Assembly: GCA_047601665.1 (NCBI GenBank)
Contig: JASGIT010000001.1
Coordinates: 4,154,001 to 4,218,000, forward strand
Reading direction: 5' to 3'
Length of the DNA: 64,000 nt
From: JASGIT01 sp047601665
GTDB lineage: Bacteria; Pseudomonadota; Gammaproteobacteria; Burkholderiales; Burkholderiaceae_C
Both the position numbers and the translations under genes were made by a program. Below, piece by piece: positions 25,455 through 34,165 of this stretch. The notes below the pieces were generated by a model that made no database searches, had not been told where the DNA came from, and was given only the letters and a program-made list of their open reading frames with translations. Within the stretch, counting starts at the first letter, position 1; every line of letters begins with the position of its first letter.

Positions 25455-27635
25455 TCATCCAGTCAGGCCGTTTTGCAGCCGATGCAGATGGCTGTAGATG
25501 CCCCGAGGGTTGACCAGCAGTTGCTGATGGGTTCCCATCTCGGCAATCTGCCCGCGCTCCATCACGATGATGCGATTGGCTTCGCGCACGGCAGAGAGGC
25601 GGTGCGCAATGATGATGACGGTGCGGTTCTGGCAGATGCGGCGCATGTTGTCTTGGATGATTTTTTCGGACTCATAGTCGAGCGCGCTGGTGGCTTCGTC
25701 AAAAATGAGGATGCGCGGATCGCCGATGAGGGCACGCGCAATGGCGATGCGCTGGCGTTGGCCGCCCGACAGGCCCGTGCCATGCTCGCCAACGATGGTG
25801 TCGTAGCCTTCAGGAAGTTCGCAGATGAACTCGTGCGCTCCGGCAAGCTTGGCGGCCTGCACGATGGCCTCCAGGGGCAATGACGGGTTGGTCAGCGCGA
25901 TGTTGTCGCGCACCGAGCGGTTGAATAGCACGTTTTCCTGCAACACCACGCCGATCTGGTGTCGCAGCGAGGCGGTATCGACGATAGCGATGTCCTGGCC
26001 GTCAATGAGCACTCGGCCACGGTCAGGCACATACAAGCGCTGAACCAGCTTGGTCAGCGTGCTCTTGCCGGAACCAGAGCGGCCCACGATGCCAACGACT
26101 TCTCCAGGGCTGATGCGCAATTGCAGCGAACGGATGACATCGGGTGCATCGGGGCGGTAACGGAACGAGATCTGGTCGAATTCGATGGCACCGGCCAGGC
26201 GGGGAATACGGGTCTTGCTGCCTTCAATCTCTGTGCGGGTATTCAGGATGTCGCCCAAGCGGCTCATGGAAATACCCACCTGCTGGAAATCGTTCCACAG
26301 CTGGGCCATGCGCAGAATAGGATTGGAGACCTGCCCTGCCAGCATGTTGAATGCAATCAATTGGCCGACCGTCAGTTCGCCATCGAGCACCAGTTGGGCT
26401 CCAAGCCACATGATGCCCAGGGTGACAAGCTTGCTGACCAATGTGACGGCGCTTCCCGCGACGGTTCCGACATTGGTGGCCGCCAGACCGGCGACAACAT
26501 AGCTGGCAAGTTGCTTGTCCCAGCGCTGCTGCCAGCGTGGCTCCACGGCCATGGCTTTCACGGTATCAATACCGCTGATGGTTTCTACCAGGAAGGATTG
26601 GTTTTCTGCGCTGCGGTTGAATTTCTCGTTCAGACGAGCGCGCAGCACAGGGGTAAAGAGCACCGAGATCAGAATATAGACCGGTATGGAGCCCAGCACG
26701 ATCAGCGTGAGTTGCGGGCTGTACCAGAGCAAAGCGGCCACGAAGACGAACGAAAACAGCAGGTCCAACACCAACGTCATGGCATTGCCGGTCAAGAAAG
26801 AACGGATATTTTCCAGTTCGCGGATGCGAGCCACGGAATCGCCGGTGCGGCGGCTGTGGAAGTAGCTCATAGGCAGGGCCATGAGGTGCCTGAACAGGCG
26901 CGCCCCTAGCTCTACATCGATCTTTGAGCTGGTGTGCGCGAAGACGTAGGTGCGGATGCCCGTAAGCAGCGCTTCGAACACGGTGGCGCACAGCAGGCCG
27001 ATGGCGATAACGTGCAAAGTCTGCATGGCGTGGTTGACCAGCACCTTATCCATCACGATCTGAAAGAACATGGGCGTGACCAGCCCGATCAATTGCAGCA
27101 CCAGCGAGAGCAGGAAGACTTCACCCAGTAGCCCACGGTACTTGATGACAGCAGGGATGAACCAAGTGAAGTCGAAGCGCACTATGTCACTGGCAAAATT
27201 GGCTTTGCTGGTGAGGTAGATGAGTTCGCCATCCCAGAGGGCCCGGAAACTGTCTAGCCCAAGAATCTGGGGTGGCTCGCCGGGACGCTGGATCAGGATC
27301 TTTGCGTTGCCAGGAGCGGTTTCGCTGCTTGGCAATACCGCGCCCTGGACACTCGCCAGATCGACCTTGGCGAGGATGAAAAAGCGCCCTTCCGTATCGA
27401 TAGCAATGCAAGGCAGCGGCGCCTTGTCCAAACGCTCCAGTGGCTGCCGCACCCGCTTGGCGGTAAAGCCGATGGATTTGGCCGCATTGAGCAAGGTGAT
27501 GGCATCGTATGGCTCGGTACCAAATTCGTGCCGTAGCTTGGCTGGATCGGCTTGCAGTCCATGGAACTGTGCCAACATCAATAGCGCCAGCAGACCTGTG
27601 TCAGGTGAAATAGATTCCCTCGTTATCGTCATCAA
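25455..27635 (-). CDS. Type I secretion permease/ATPase with C39-like domain (HlyB type)
   Basis: This 726-residue inner-membrane exporter has a peptidase-C39-like domain at 1-130. No Cys occurs at the expected catalytic position (SPDTGLLALLMLAQFHG), so it is a non-cleaving docking domain for RTX substrates. Six membrane helices lie at about 160-430 and the ABC domain at 480-715. Walker A is GRSGSGKST (518-526), followed by LSGGQRQRIAIARAL, Walker B ILIFDEATSALD and IIAHRLS. It is the first gene of the hlyB-hlyD-tolC-like operon. The AT-rich 27636-27760 region upstream probably contains the promoter. Confidence 0.95.
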   Translation of the reverse strand: MMTITRESISPDTGLLALLMLAQFHGLQADPAKLRHEFGTEPYDAITLLNAAKSIGFTAKRVRQPLERLDKAPLPCIAIDTEGRFFILAKVDLASVQGAVLPSSETAPGNAKILIQRPGEPPQILGLDSFRALWDGELIYLTSKANFASDIVRFDFTWFIPAVIKYRGLLGEVFLLSLVLQLIGLVTPMFFQIVMDKVLVNHAMQTLHVIAIGLLCATVFEALLTGIRTYVFAHTSSKIDVELGARLFRHLMALPMSYFHSRRTGDSVARIRELENIRSFLTGNAMTLVLDLLFSFVFVAALLWYSPQLTLIVLGSIPVYILISVLFTPVLRARLNEKFNRSAENQSFLVETISGIDTVKAMAVEPRWQQRWDKQLASYVVAGLAATNVGTVAGSAVTLVSKLVTLGIMWLGAQLVLDGELTVGQLIAFNMLAGQVSNPILRMAQLWNDFQQVGISMSRLGDILNTRTEIEGSKTRIPRLAGAIEFDQISFRYRPDAPDVIRSLQLRISPGEVVGIVGRSGSGKSTLTKLVQRLYVPDRGRVLIDGQDIAIVDTASLRHQIGVVLQENVLFNRSVRDNIALTNPSLPLEAIVQAAKLAGAHEFICELPEGYDTIVGEHGTGLSGGQRQRIAIARALIGDPRILIFDEATSALDYESEKIIQDNMRRICQNRTVIIIAHRLSAVREANRIIVMERGQIAEMGTHQQLLVNPRGIYSHLHRLQNGLTG

Positions 27636-27858
27636 TTTCTTCTATTTTTGTTACACACAAGCACTATTTCTTAGTAAAAGTATATTTTCATACAAATGAA
27701 TACCGTCCTTAAACCTCCGCGCTCTGAATGGGCTCCGGCGTTGCCCAGCCGCAACGCAGCAAAGCCAGGATGCTCTGGGAAATACAGGTGTTGACGCCGA
27801 CTGAGAACTGCGCTATTGGGGGGCGGCAGAGTTCTTGGACTACCTTTGGAGGTAGTTC
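27636..27858. other. Promoter region of secretion operon and left end of IS3 element
   Basis: 27636-27710 is AT-rich and lies upstream of the minus-strand exporter operon. From about 27740 the sequence resembles an IS leader leading to the OrfA start at 27859. Confidence 0.45.
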
Positions 27859-28787
27859 ATGTCTTCATGCGAAGACCGTATCCGAGAGGTCGAGCTCCAC
27901 ATCAAGCTGGGCAAGCGCACCGGGGCGACCATCCGCCAGTTGGGCTACCCGACGAAGAACTCCCTGAAAAGCTGGCATCGAGAGTACGAGCGATATTTGG
28001 ATCCGTCGTCTGGCTACGTGCGATCGAAGCCGAAGTATTCGCAATCCCAAAAGGAGCAAGCGGTCGAGCACTATCTCGGGCACGGGTGCTGCATCGCAGC
28101 CACCATCAAGGCCCTGGGCTACCGGTACGAACCTGCCGTCGACTTGAAGGACAAGATCATCGTCCTGGCGCACCGCTCTCGCCGTTACGGCGCCGGCATG
28201 ATCTACCTCAAGCTGCGCCAGGCCGGAGAAATGGTCAACCACAAACGGGTGGACCGCCTGTATGTCGAAGCTGGCTTGCAGGTAAGGAAACGCAAAGCGA
28301 CAGGTGCCGACTGGCCCGAACCAGCACTGGAGCATGGATTTTGTCCACGACCAGTGCTCGACGGATGGGCGTTTCGAATCCTCACCGTGATCGATCAGTG
28401 GAGTCGCGAGAGTGTGTGCCTGGAGGCCAACTTTCGGCTGTCGGGACGGTGCGTTGCACAGGCCCTGGACCGCGCTGCGGCGCAGCGCGGCTGGCCCAAG
28501 GTGATCACCCTGGACAACGGGGCGGAATTCACTTCCAAGGCCCTGGACGAGTGGGCGTACAGGCGCGCCATCAAGCTGGACTACACGTGGCCTGGCAAAC
28601 CCACTGACAATGGGCTGATCGAGTCGTTCAACGGGCGGCTGCGCGATGAGTTTCTGAACGTCAATGAGTTCGTTACCCTGCACGATGCCTGCGAGAAATT
28701 GAACGCTTGGCAGGACGATTACAACCACCATCGTCCGCACGGCTCGCTCAGGCCACCTCACTCATTGGCTTGGCGGCGTTTGAACCA
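27859..28787 (+). pseudogene. Defective IS3-family transposase (fused OrfA/OrfB with lesions)
   Basis: OrfA starts MSSCEDRIREVELHIKLGKR and continues to IKALGY, where the rest of OrfA is deleted. OrfB-like sequence resumes at RYGAGMIYLKLRQAG. The integrase core is seen (VITLDNGAEFTSKALDEWAY for the second Asp; PGKPTDNGLIESFNGRLRDE for the Glu). Between 28315 and 28375 the frame is shifted: the other frame reads WSMDFVHDQCSTDGRF, which holds the first catalytic Asp. Two compensating shifts thus replace that motif. The end merges into the antisense of the pirin gene, with the junction near 28785. Confidence 0.8.
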
Positions 28788-29634
28788 AGCGCCCGGAATT
28801 GAAATCGTCGATGGCCTGACGGATTTCCGCCTCGCTGTTCATCACGAAGGGGCCATAGCCCACGATCGGCTCATCGATCGGCTCGCCGGTCAGGACAAGA
28901 ATCGTGGCATCGCCATCGCCGTGAATGTGGACGGTATCGCCCTCGCGGCTCAGCAGCAGCATCTCCGCCTCACTGGCACCGTTCCTACCGTTCACGGTGA
29001 CGTGGCCGCTGACCACGAACAGCATGGCGGTATGCCCTTGCGGCAAAGCGAGCGTCACGTCGGCATCACGGTTCAGCCGCACGTCCCAGACATTGATCGG
29101 GGTGAAGGTGTGCGCCGGCCCCTTCGCGCCCAGCAATTCGCCGGCGATCACCCGGGCAAGGCCAGCGCCGCCAGGCAATGCGACGCCGGGGATTTCGGCT
29201 GCGGTAATGCCCTGGTAGCCGGCCGGCCCCGTTTTGTCCTTTGCCGGCAAATTGACCCACAACTGAACCGAGCGCAGCGGCCCGCCCGCCCTGGCGAACG
29301 CGGGCGCATGGTATTCCTCATGGATGATCCCGCCGGCCGCGGTCATCCACTGGACATCGCCGGGGCCGATGATGCCCCCATGCCCGGTCGAATCACGGTG
29401 TTCGACCTGTCCTTCGTAAACGATGGTCACGGTCTCGAATCCGCGGTGCGGATGCTTGCCAACGCCGCGCCGCAATTGGGTGGGTGCGAAATCGTGCGGC
29501 CCGGCATAGTCGAGCAGCAGGAACGGGCTGACCTCCCCGCCGAAGCTGTTGTAGGAAAAGACGGAGCGCACCGGAAAGCCGTCACCGACCCAATGCGTGT
29601 TGGGATTGCCGTGGATTCCAAGGACTTTTTTCAT
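28762..29634 (-). CDS. Pirin-family protein with altered C-terminus
   Basis: This bicupin protein has 290 residues. Metal ligands are His and Glu in KHPHRGFETVTIV and EHRDSTGH, and the family motif GDVQWMTAAGGIIHEE is present (about 95-110). A Pirin_C domain follows (about 170-275). Relatives bind iron and some act as quercetinases or redox-responsive regulators. The last ten residues (LVQTPPSQ at the end) come from the IS3 junction sequence rather than the usual C-terminus, so the insertion replaced the native tail. It is divergent from a LysR gene. Confidence 0.92.
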   Translation of the reverse strand: MKKVLGIHGNPNTHWVGDGFPVRSVFSYNSFGGEVSPFLLLDYAGPHDFAPTQLRRGVGKHPHRGFETVTIVYEGQVEHRDSTGHGGIIGPGDVQWMTAAGGIIHEEYHAPAFARAGGPLRSVQLWVNLPAKDKTGPAGYQGITAAEIPGVALPGGAGLARVIAGELLGAKGPAHTFTPINVWDVRLNRDADVTLALPQGHTAMLFVVSGHVTVNGRNGASEAEMLLLSREGDTVHIHGDGDATILVLTGEPIDEPIVGYGPFVMNSEAEIRQAIDDFNSGRLVQTPPSQ

Positions 29635-29750
29635 TTCAAGTTTGAAGTTGGTTGAACTGCGAGCGGTATGTATTGATGATAGGAATTACCCCAATCGGGA
29701 AAAAGCCGCAAAAATACCTCCCAGCATCCCATTCATAGAACAATGGCGGC

Positions 29751-30695
29751 ATGGAAGATCTCAACGACCTCGCGTACTTCGTCCAGGTTGCCGAACATGG
29801 CGGCTTTGCCGCCGCCGAGCGGGCCACGGGCATTCCCAAGTCCAAGCTCAGCCGCCGCGTCGCCGAACTGGAGGTCCGCCTGGGCGTGCGGCTGATCCAG
29901 CGCAGCACGCGGCGATTCGCAGTGACCGATATCGGTGAGCGCACGCTGCTTCATGCGCGCGCCATGCTGGCCGAAGCCGAGGCCGCGCTGGCTCTTTCCG
30001 CCGAGGAAACCGCCACGCCGCGCGGCACGGTCCGCCTCTCATGCCCGCCGGCGCTGCTGCAAAACGCGGTGGCCGACATGCTGGCGAAATTCCTGTGCGC
30101 CTGGCCCCAGGTCGTGGTTCGCGTCGAATCGACCAACCGTAATGTCGATCTCTGGCACGAAGGCATCGACGTGGCGCTGCGCGTGCGCTTTGCCGCGCCC
30201 GATGGCTCCATGCCTGCCGCGCACTCCGACGAAATCGTCAAGCCGCTGGCGCGCAGTTCGCACGTGCTGGTGGCCGCGCCCGAACTGCTGACCAGTACCG
30301 CTCCGCCAGCGACCCCCGCCGACCTGGCGCGCCTGCCCACGCTGGGTTTGGGCAACTCGACGGACGAAAGCTATTGGACGCTGATCGGCCCGGCCGGCGA
30401 GCACGCAGAAGTGCAGCACCGGCCGCGCCTGGTGGCCGACGACGTCGGTTCGCTGCTGTGCGCAGCGCTGGCGGGCGTGGGTTGCGCGCCGCTACCGCAT
30501 ATGCTGGTGCATTCGGCCCTGATTGAGCGCCAGCTGGTCGAACTGCTGCCCGGCTGGGCACCTCCCGCGGGCACCGTGCAGGCCGCCTTCGCTTCGCGCC
30601 GGGGTATGCGTCCGGCGGTGCGCCAGCTTCTGGATTTCCTGGCGGAGGAATTCGCGCAGTTGGCCAGCGAAGGTCGTTACCAGCCGATCGGTTGA
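29751..30695 (+). CDS. LysR-family regulator divergent from pirin
   Basis: This 314-residue regulator has an N-terminal winged helix-turn-helix (DLAYFVQVAEHGGFAAAERA, then SKSKLSRRVAELE, about 4-60) and a substrate-binding domain from about 90 (GTVRLSCPPALL). It is transcribed away from the pirin gene across a 116-bp intergenic region. LysR-pirin divergent pairs are common, so it probably controls pirin and itself. The effector is unknown. The start codon lacks a strong ribosome site. Confidence 0.94.
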   Translation: MEDLNDLAYFVQVAEHGGFAAAERATGIPKSKLSRRVAELEVRLGVRLIQRSTRRFAVTDIGERTLLHARAMLAEAEAALALSAEETATPRGTVRLSCPPALLQNAVADMLAKFLCAWPQVVVRVESTNRNVDLWHEGIDVALRVRFAAPDGSMPAAHSDEIVKPLARSSHVLVAAPELLTSTAPPATPADLARLPTLGLGNSTDESYWTLIGPAGEHAEVQHRPRLVADDVGSLLCAALAGVGCAPLPHMLVHSALIERQLVELLPGWAPPAGTVQAAFASRRGMRPAVRQLLDFLAEEFAQLASEGRYQPIG

Positions 30696-30745
30696 GGTCT
30701 TCTTCTCATCTCGAAACCGACGGCGGAACGCCGGGACGTCGGTGC

Positions 30746-30830
30746 ATCAACTTCGGGCTATCACCTCTACTACACGAGCCGCAGCCAGATGGCACCTGCC
30801 CTGGCGCTCGTCATCGAGGCGCTGCGATAA
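30746..30830 (+). pseudogene. 3' fragment of another LysR gene
   Basis: The frame S-T-SGYHLYYTSRSQMAPAL, then ALVIEALR and a stop, matches the extreme C-terminus of LysR regulators. The intact LysR at 32518 ends in the similar GYHLYYPSRRQSSGALAV, then IVEALR. The rest of the gene is gone, so this marks a deletion or recombination endpoint. Confidence 0.65.
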
Positions 30831-30856
30831 CGCAACAACTAGGGTATGCCTGCGCT

Positions 30857-32059
30857 CTACCGCATGCCCGCAGGCAATGGCGACAGGCCATGCCCGCCTG
30901 CAGAACTTGAGCCTTCCTTGTCGCCTATGTCGATGGCGGCCATCTGGCGCTCGCCGGTATAGGAGCCCTGGACCTGGATGCGCGCGAAGCCCTCGTCCAG
31001 GGCCTGCATGTCCCGCGCGTCCAGCACCAGGTCGAGCGCGCCCAGGTTTTCATCCAGATGGGCCGCCTTGCCTGTGCCTGGGATCGGCACGATGAAGGGC
31101 TTTTGCGCCAGCAGCCACGCCAGCGCCACCTGCGCGGGTGTGGCGCCCTTGGGGCGGCCCACCTGCTGCAGCAAGTCCACCACCGGCCAGTTGGCACGCC
31201 GGGCCTCCACAGTGAAGCGCGGGAAGATGGCGCGCAGGTCGCCGTCGAGAAAGTGGGTTTCCGCTGCCACGCTGCCCGTGAGGTAGCCCATGCCCAGCGG
31301 GCTCCAGGGCACGAAGCCGATGCCCAGTTCCTCGCACACGGCCAGCACCTCGCGCTCGGGTTGGCGCGACCAGAAGGCGTAGTGGTTCTCCACCGCCGTC
31401 AGCGGCTGTACGGCGTGCGCGCGGCGGATGGTGGCCGCGCCCGCGCTGGACAGGCCGAAGTGCAGCACCTTGCCCGCCTGGATCAAGTCCTTGACCGCGC
31501 CGGCCACATCCTCGATGGGCACCTGCGGGTCTATGCGGTGCTGATAGAACAGGTCGATACGGTCGGTGCGCAGGCGGCGCAGCAGCTTGTCGCAGACCCG
31601 TTTGATGTGCTCGGGCCGGCTGTTCAGGCCGTTGACCTTGCCATCGTCGGCCACGTCGAAGCCGAACTTCGTACACAGCACCACGTCGTTGCGCACGGAA
31701 GCCAGCGCCTCGCCGATCAGTTCCTCGCTGCCTTCATACACCTCGGCCGTGTCGAAGAAGCGCACGCCTTTGTCATAGGCGTGGCGGATCACCTTGAGCG
31801 CGGCCGAGCGCTCGATGGGCGGGCCGTAGGCATGGGTCACGTTCATGGTGCCGAAGCCCAGGCCGGTGACTTCGAGGCTGCCCAGCTTGCGCCGGGGCAG
31901 GCCGTTGACGGTGCTTGATGGAGTGGTGTTCATAGAGGGATGTCCTTGCATGTTTCGCGCGTTGGCGCAGCCTGCAAGACCTGTTGCAGCGAGCACCACA
32001 AACGCGCCGCCTTGCAGCAGATGGCGGCGGCTTGGATGGGTGGCGGCCTCTGCATTCAT
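30857..32059 (-). CDS. Aldo/keto reductase with Tat-type lipoprotein signal
   Basis: This 400-residue NADPH-dependent oxidoreductase shows the AKR tetrad at Asp103, Tyr108 (FFDTAEVYEG), Lys131 (CTKFGFD) and His174 (FYQHRID). The N-terminus from the ATG at 32059 has SRRHLLQGGAFVVLAATGLAGC: a twin-Arg motif, a hydrophobic core and a lipobox with Cys31. It is therefore probably exported folded with its cofactor and lipid-anchored, unusual for this family. Its ATG overlaps the stop of the YciI-like gene (ATGA), so the two are translationally coupled. Confidence 0.9.
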   Translation of the reverse strand: MNAEAATHPSRRHLLQGGAFVVLAATGLAGCANARNMQGHPSMNTTPSSTVNGLPRRKLGSLEVTGLGFGTMNVTHAYGPPIERSAALKVIRHAYDKGVRFFDTAEVYEGSEELIGEALASVRNDVVLCTKFGFDVADDGKVNGLNSRPEHIKRVCDKLLRRLRTDRIDLFYQHRIDPQVPIEDVAGAVKDLIQAGKVLHFGLSSAGAATIRRAHAVQPLTAVENHYAFWSRQPEREVLAVCEELGIGFVPWSPLGMGYLTGSVAAETHFLDGDLRAIFPRFTVEARRANWPVVDLLQQVGRPKGATPAQVALAWLLAQKPFIVPIPGTGKAAHLDENLGALDLVLDARDMQALDEGFARIQVQGSYTGERQMAAIDIGDKEGSSSAGGHGLSPLPAGMR

Positions 32060-32379
32060 GGGTGCGCGTTCAAGATGGCGGTAAGGCCAGATGCCGCGAA
32101 CGCCACCTCGACTTCGGTGAATTCGTACTCGGCCATGCCGTGAATGCAGTACGGGTCGTTCCGACACATCGCCTTCGCCGTCGCCAGGTCGCCCCGCACG
32201 ATGAGGACGCCACCCGTGCGCGGCACCTTGCGGCCGGATGCGGCCAGCGTGCCGACCGCCAGGCACTGTTCCAGCCACGCCACATGCGCAGCGCCGTGCA
32301 TGTTCACCTGCTCCAGAGGAGCCTTGTAGGTGAGCGACACGACCACGATGGTGGGCGGATGATCCGGTTTGCTTTCCAT
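32056..32379 (-). CDS. YciI-like protein
   Basis: This 107-residue single-domain protein of the YciI/YCII (dimeric ferredoxin-like fold) family has the features IVVVSLTYKAPLEQVNMHGAAH (the conserved His), WLEQCLAVGTLAASG, GGVLIVRGDLATAKAM and DPYCIHGMAEYEF. Catalytic function is unknown in most members. It is the first gene of a two-gene unit with the exported aldo/keto reductase, coupled by a 4-bp overlap. Confidence 0.88.
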   Translation of the reverse strand: MESKPDHPPTIVVVSLTYKAPLEQVNMHGAAHVAWLEQCLAVGTLAASGRKVPRTGGVLIVRGDLATAKAMCRNDPYCIHGMAEYEFTEVEVAFAASGLTAILNAHP

Positions 32380-32517
32380 GCAGTTGCGGGCAGCTTGCGC
32401 CCAGTTTGATTCAGTGCCGGAATGCTAGAGGCACGGGCCGTTTTGATTAATCCCACAATGCTGCAATCGGTCTTGAGCGGAATTCAACAATGTTGCCGGC
32501 TAACATCGACGTGCAGC

Positions 32518-33450
32518 CTACCCTGGTCGGCGCTTCGCCTTCTCCGTTTTGCGCAGCGGCTGTGGATACCGAAGTGCCTCCACGATCACGGCCAGCGCAC
32601 CCGACGACTGCCTGCGGCTCGGGTAGTACAGGTGATAGCCCGTGTACGGCTGGCACCAATCGTCGAGGACTCGGACCAATCGGCGGTCGGCAATGTGCGC
32701 TGCCACCGCATCGTCCGGAACAAAGGCCAAGCCTTGTCCGGCCAGCGCGGCGCGCACGATGGGCGAGATGCCGTTGTAGATCCACTGCCCGGTCACGCGC
32801 ACCTTGAGTTCGCGCTTGCCCTTCTGGAAATCCCAGGGAAGCAGCCCGCCGTGGGTGGGTAGGCGCAGGTTGATGCAGTTGTGCTCCGCCAGGTCGTGCG
32901 GGGTTCTGGGCTTGGTTCTGTTCTCGAAATACGTGGGGGAGCCAACGACGGCGATGCGCATGTCCGGCCCGATGCGCACCGCGATCATGTCCTTGGCCAG
33001 TTCATCGCCGAGCCGCACACCGGCGTCGTAGCGTTCGGCCACGATGTCCGAACGGTTGTAGTCCACGGTGACTTCCACCGTGATCCCGGGATAGTCCGGC
33101 AAGACCTGAGACAACTTGGGCCAGAGAATGGTATTGGCCGCGTGCTCGGCGGTAGTGATGCGCACGGTGCCCGCCGGCTGCTTGCGCTGCTCGGTGGCGG
33201 CTTGCAGTTCGGCGTCGATCGCCTCGAAGCGCGGCGCCGTGTTCTCGTACAGGCGCGCGCCGGCCTCCGTCACGGAGACGCTGCGCGTGGTCCGGGTCAG
33301 CAGGCGCAGGTCCATCCGGGCCTCCAGCGCCCGCACCGAATGGCTGAGCGCGGACGTCGATACCCCCAACTGCGCAGCGGCGCGCGTGAAGCTGCCTTCA
33401 CGCGCCACGTGGATGAAGGCCAGCAGGTCGGAGTAGCCGTGGCGGGGCAT
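32518..33450 (-). CDS. LysR-family regulator divergent from flavodoxin
   Basis: This regulator has 310 residues from the ATG at 33450 (an in-frame start at 33480 is also open). The winged helix-turn-helix is YSDLLAFIHVAREGSFTRAA with VSTSALSHSVRALE. The effector domain begins near 90 (GTVRITTAEHAANTIL) and ends GYHLYYPSRRQSSGALAV. It is divergent from the flavodoxin gene across about 80 bp and lies beside two aldo/keto reductase units, so it likely controls this reductive-detoxification cluster. Confidence 0.93.
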   Translation of the reverse strand: MPRHGYSDLLAFIHVAREGSFTRAAAQLGVSTSALSHSVRALEARMDLRLLTRTTRSVSVTEAGARLYENTAPRFEAIDAELQAATEQRKQPAGTVRITTAEHAANTILWPKLSQVLPDYPGITVEVTVDYNRSDIVAERYDAGVRLGDELAKDMIAVRIGPDMRIAVVGSPTYFENRTKPRTPHDLAEHNCINLRLPTHGGLLPWDFQKGKRELKVRVTGQWIYNGISPIVRAALAGQGLAFVPDDAVAAHIADRRLVRVLDDWCQPYTGYHLYYPSRRQSSGALAVIVEALRYPQPLRKTEKAKRRPG

Positions 33451-33529
33451 TTGTGAATCCAGTTCAAATCCGTATGTCAATTATGCGGACTTATCAGCAA
33501 GGTATTCCATCACTACATTGACGAGTGAC

Positions 33530-34147
33530 ATGAAGAAAGCACCCGTCGATATCCGGCCCCAGGCATCTTCCCAACGCGCGATCTTGTCGGCGTCCGTGCT
33601 GCTGCCACTGGCCGCCAGCGGCGCGGCGGCGCTGGCATCCCCTACGGTGACGCCACGCGTCAGCGGCAAGACGCTGGTGGCGTACTTCTTCCACTCCGGC
33701 AACACCCGTGTGATCGCCGGCCAGATTCACCGTGCACGGAGTACGGATCTGTTCGAGATACAACCTGCACTGCCCTATCCAGACGACTATGAGCACACCG
33801 TCGCGCAGGCGATGCGCGAACGGGACAGCGGTTTCGAACCGGCGCTTCGGGCCAAGGTTGGAAACATGGCGGACTACGCGACCGTGTTCCTGGGCTTCCC
33901 GATCTGGGGAGAAACCGCGCCACCAGTCATCCGCTCGTTTCTCACCAACCATGACCTGGCGGGCAAGACCATGGTCCCCTTCGTTACCCACGGCGGCCAT
34001 GGCCTGGGCAACAGCCTCGTCGTGGTTGCCGCACACGCATCCCGTGCGCTTCTACTCGATACGGGGCTGACGATGGAGGCGGATCAGGAGCGACGGACAC
34101 TCAGCCGCGTCACGGACTGGCCCAGGCACGTTCCGTCGGCCAGTTGA
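33530..34147 (+). CDS. Exported flavodoxin-like protein
   Basis: This protein has about 205 residues. After a signal-like N-terminus (AILSASVLLPLAASGAAALA) comes a flavodoxin fold starting KTLVAYFFHSGNTRVIA, the FMN phosphate loop. A GFPIWGETAPPVIRSFL segment around the flavin and PFVTHGGHGLGNSL follow. The frame also opens with TTG at 33518. Flavodoxins of this type beside aldo/keto reductases and a LysR gene are common. Export of an FMN protein suggests an envelope role, but the signal is only predicted by eye. Confidence 0.88.
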   Translation: MKKAPVDIRPQASSQRAILSASVLLPLAASGAAALASPTVTPRVSGKTLVAYFFHSGNTRVIAGQIHRARSTDLFEIQPALPYPDDYEHTVAQAMRERDSGFEPALRAKVGNMADYATVFLGFPIWGETAPPVIRSFLTNHDLAGKTMVPFVTHGGHGLGNSLVVVAAHASRALLLDTGLTMEADQERRTLSRVTDWPRHVPSAS

Positions 34148-34165
34148 ACTCACCTGGAGCCAGTC

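Noticed and set aside
28788..29655. Continuation of the IS3 transposase frame to a 598-residue protein
   Set aside because: After about 28785 the frame is simply antisense to the pirin gene, which has clear family motifs on the other strand.
33481..33705. 74-residue minus-strand frame between LysR and flavodoxin
   Set aside because: It is antisense to the flavodoxin signal region and lacks protein-like features.
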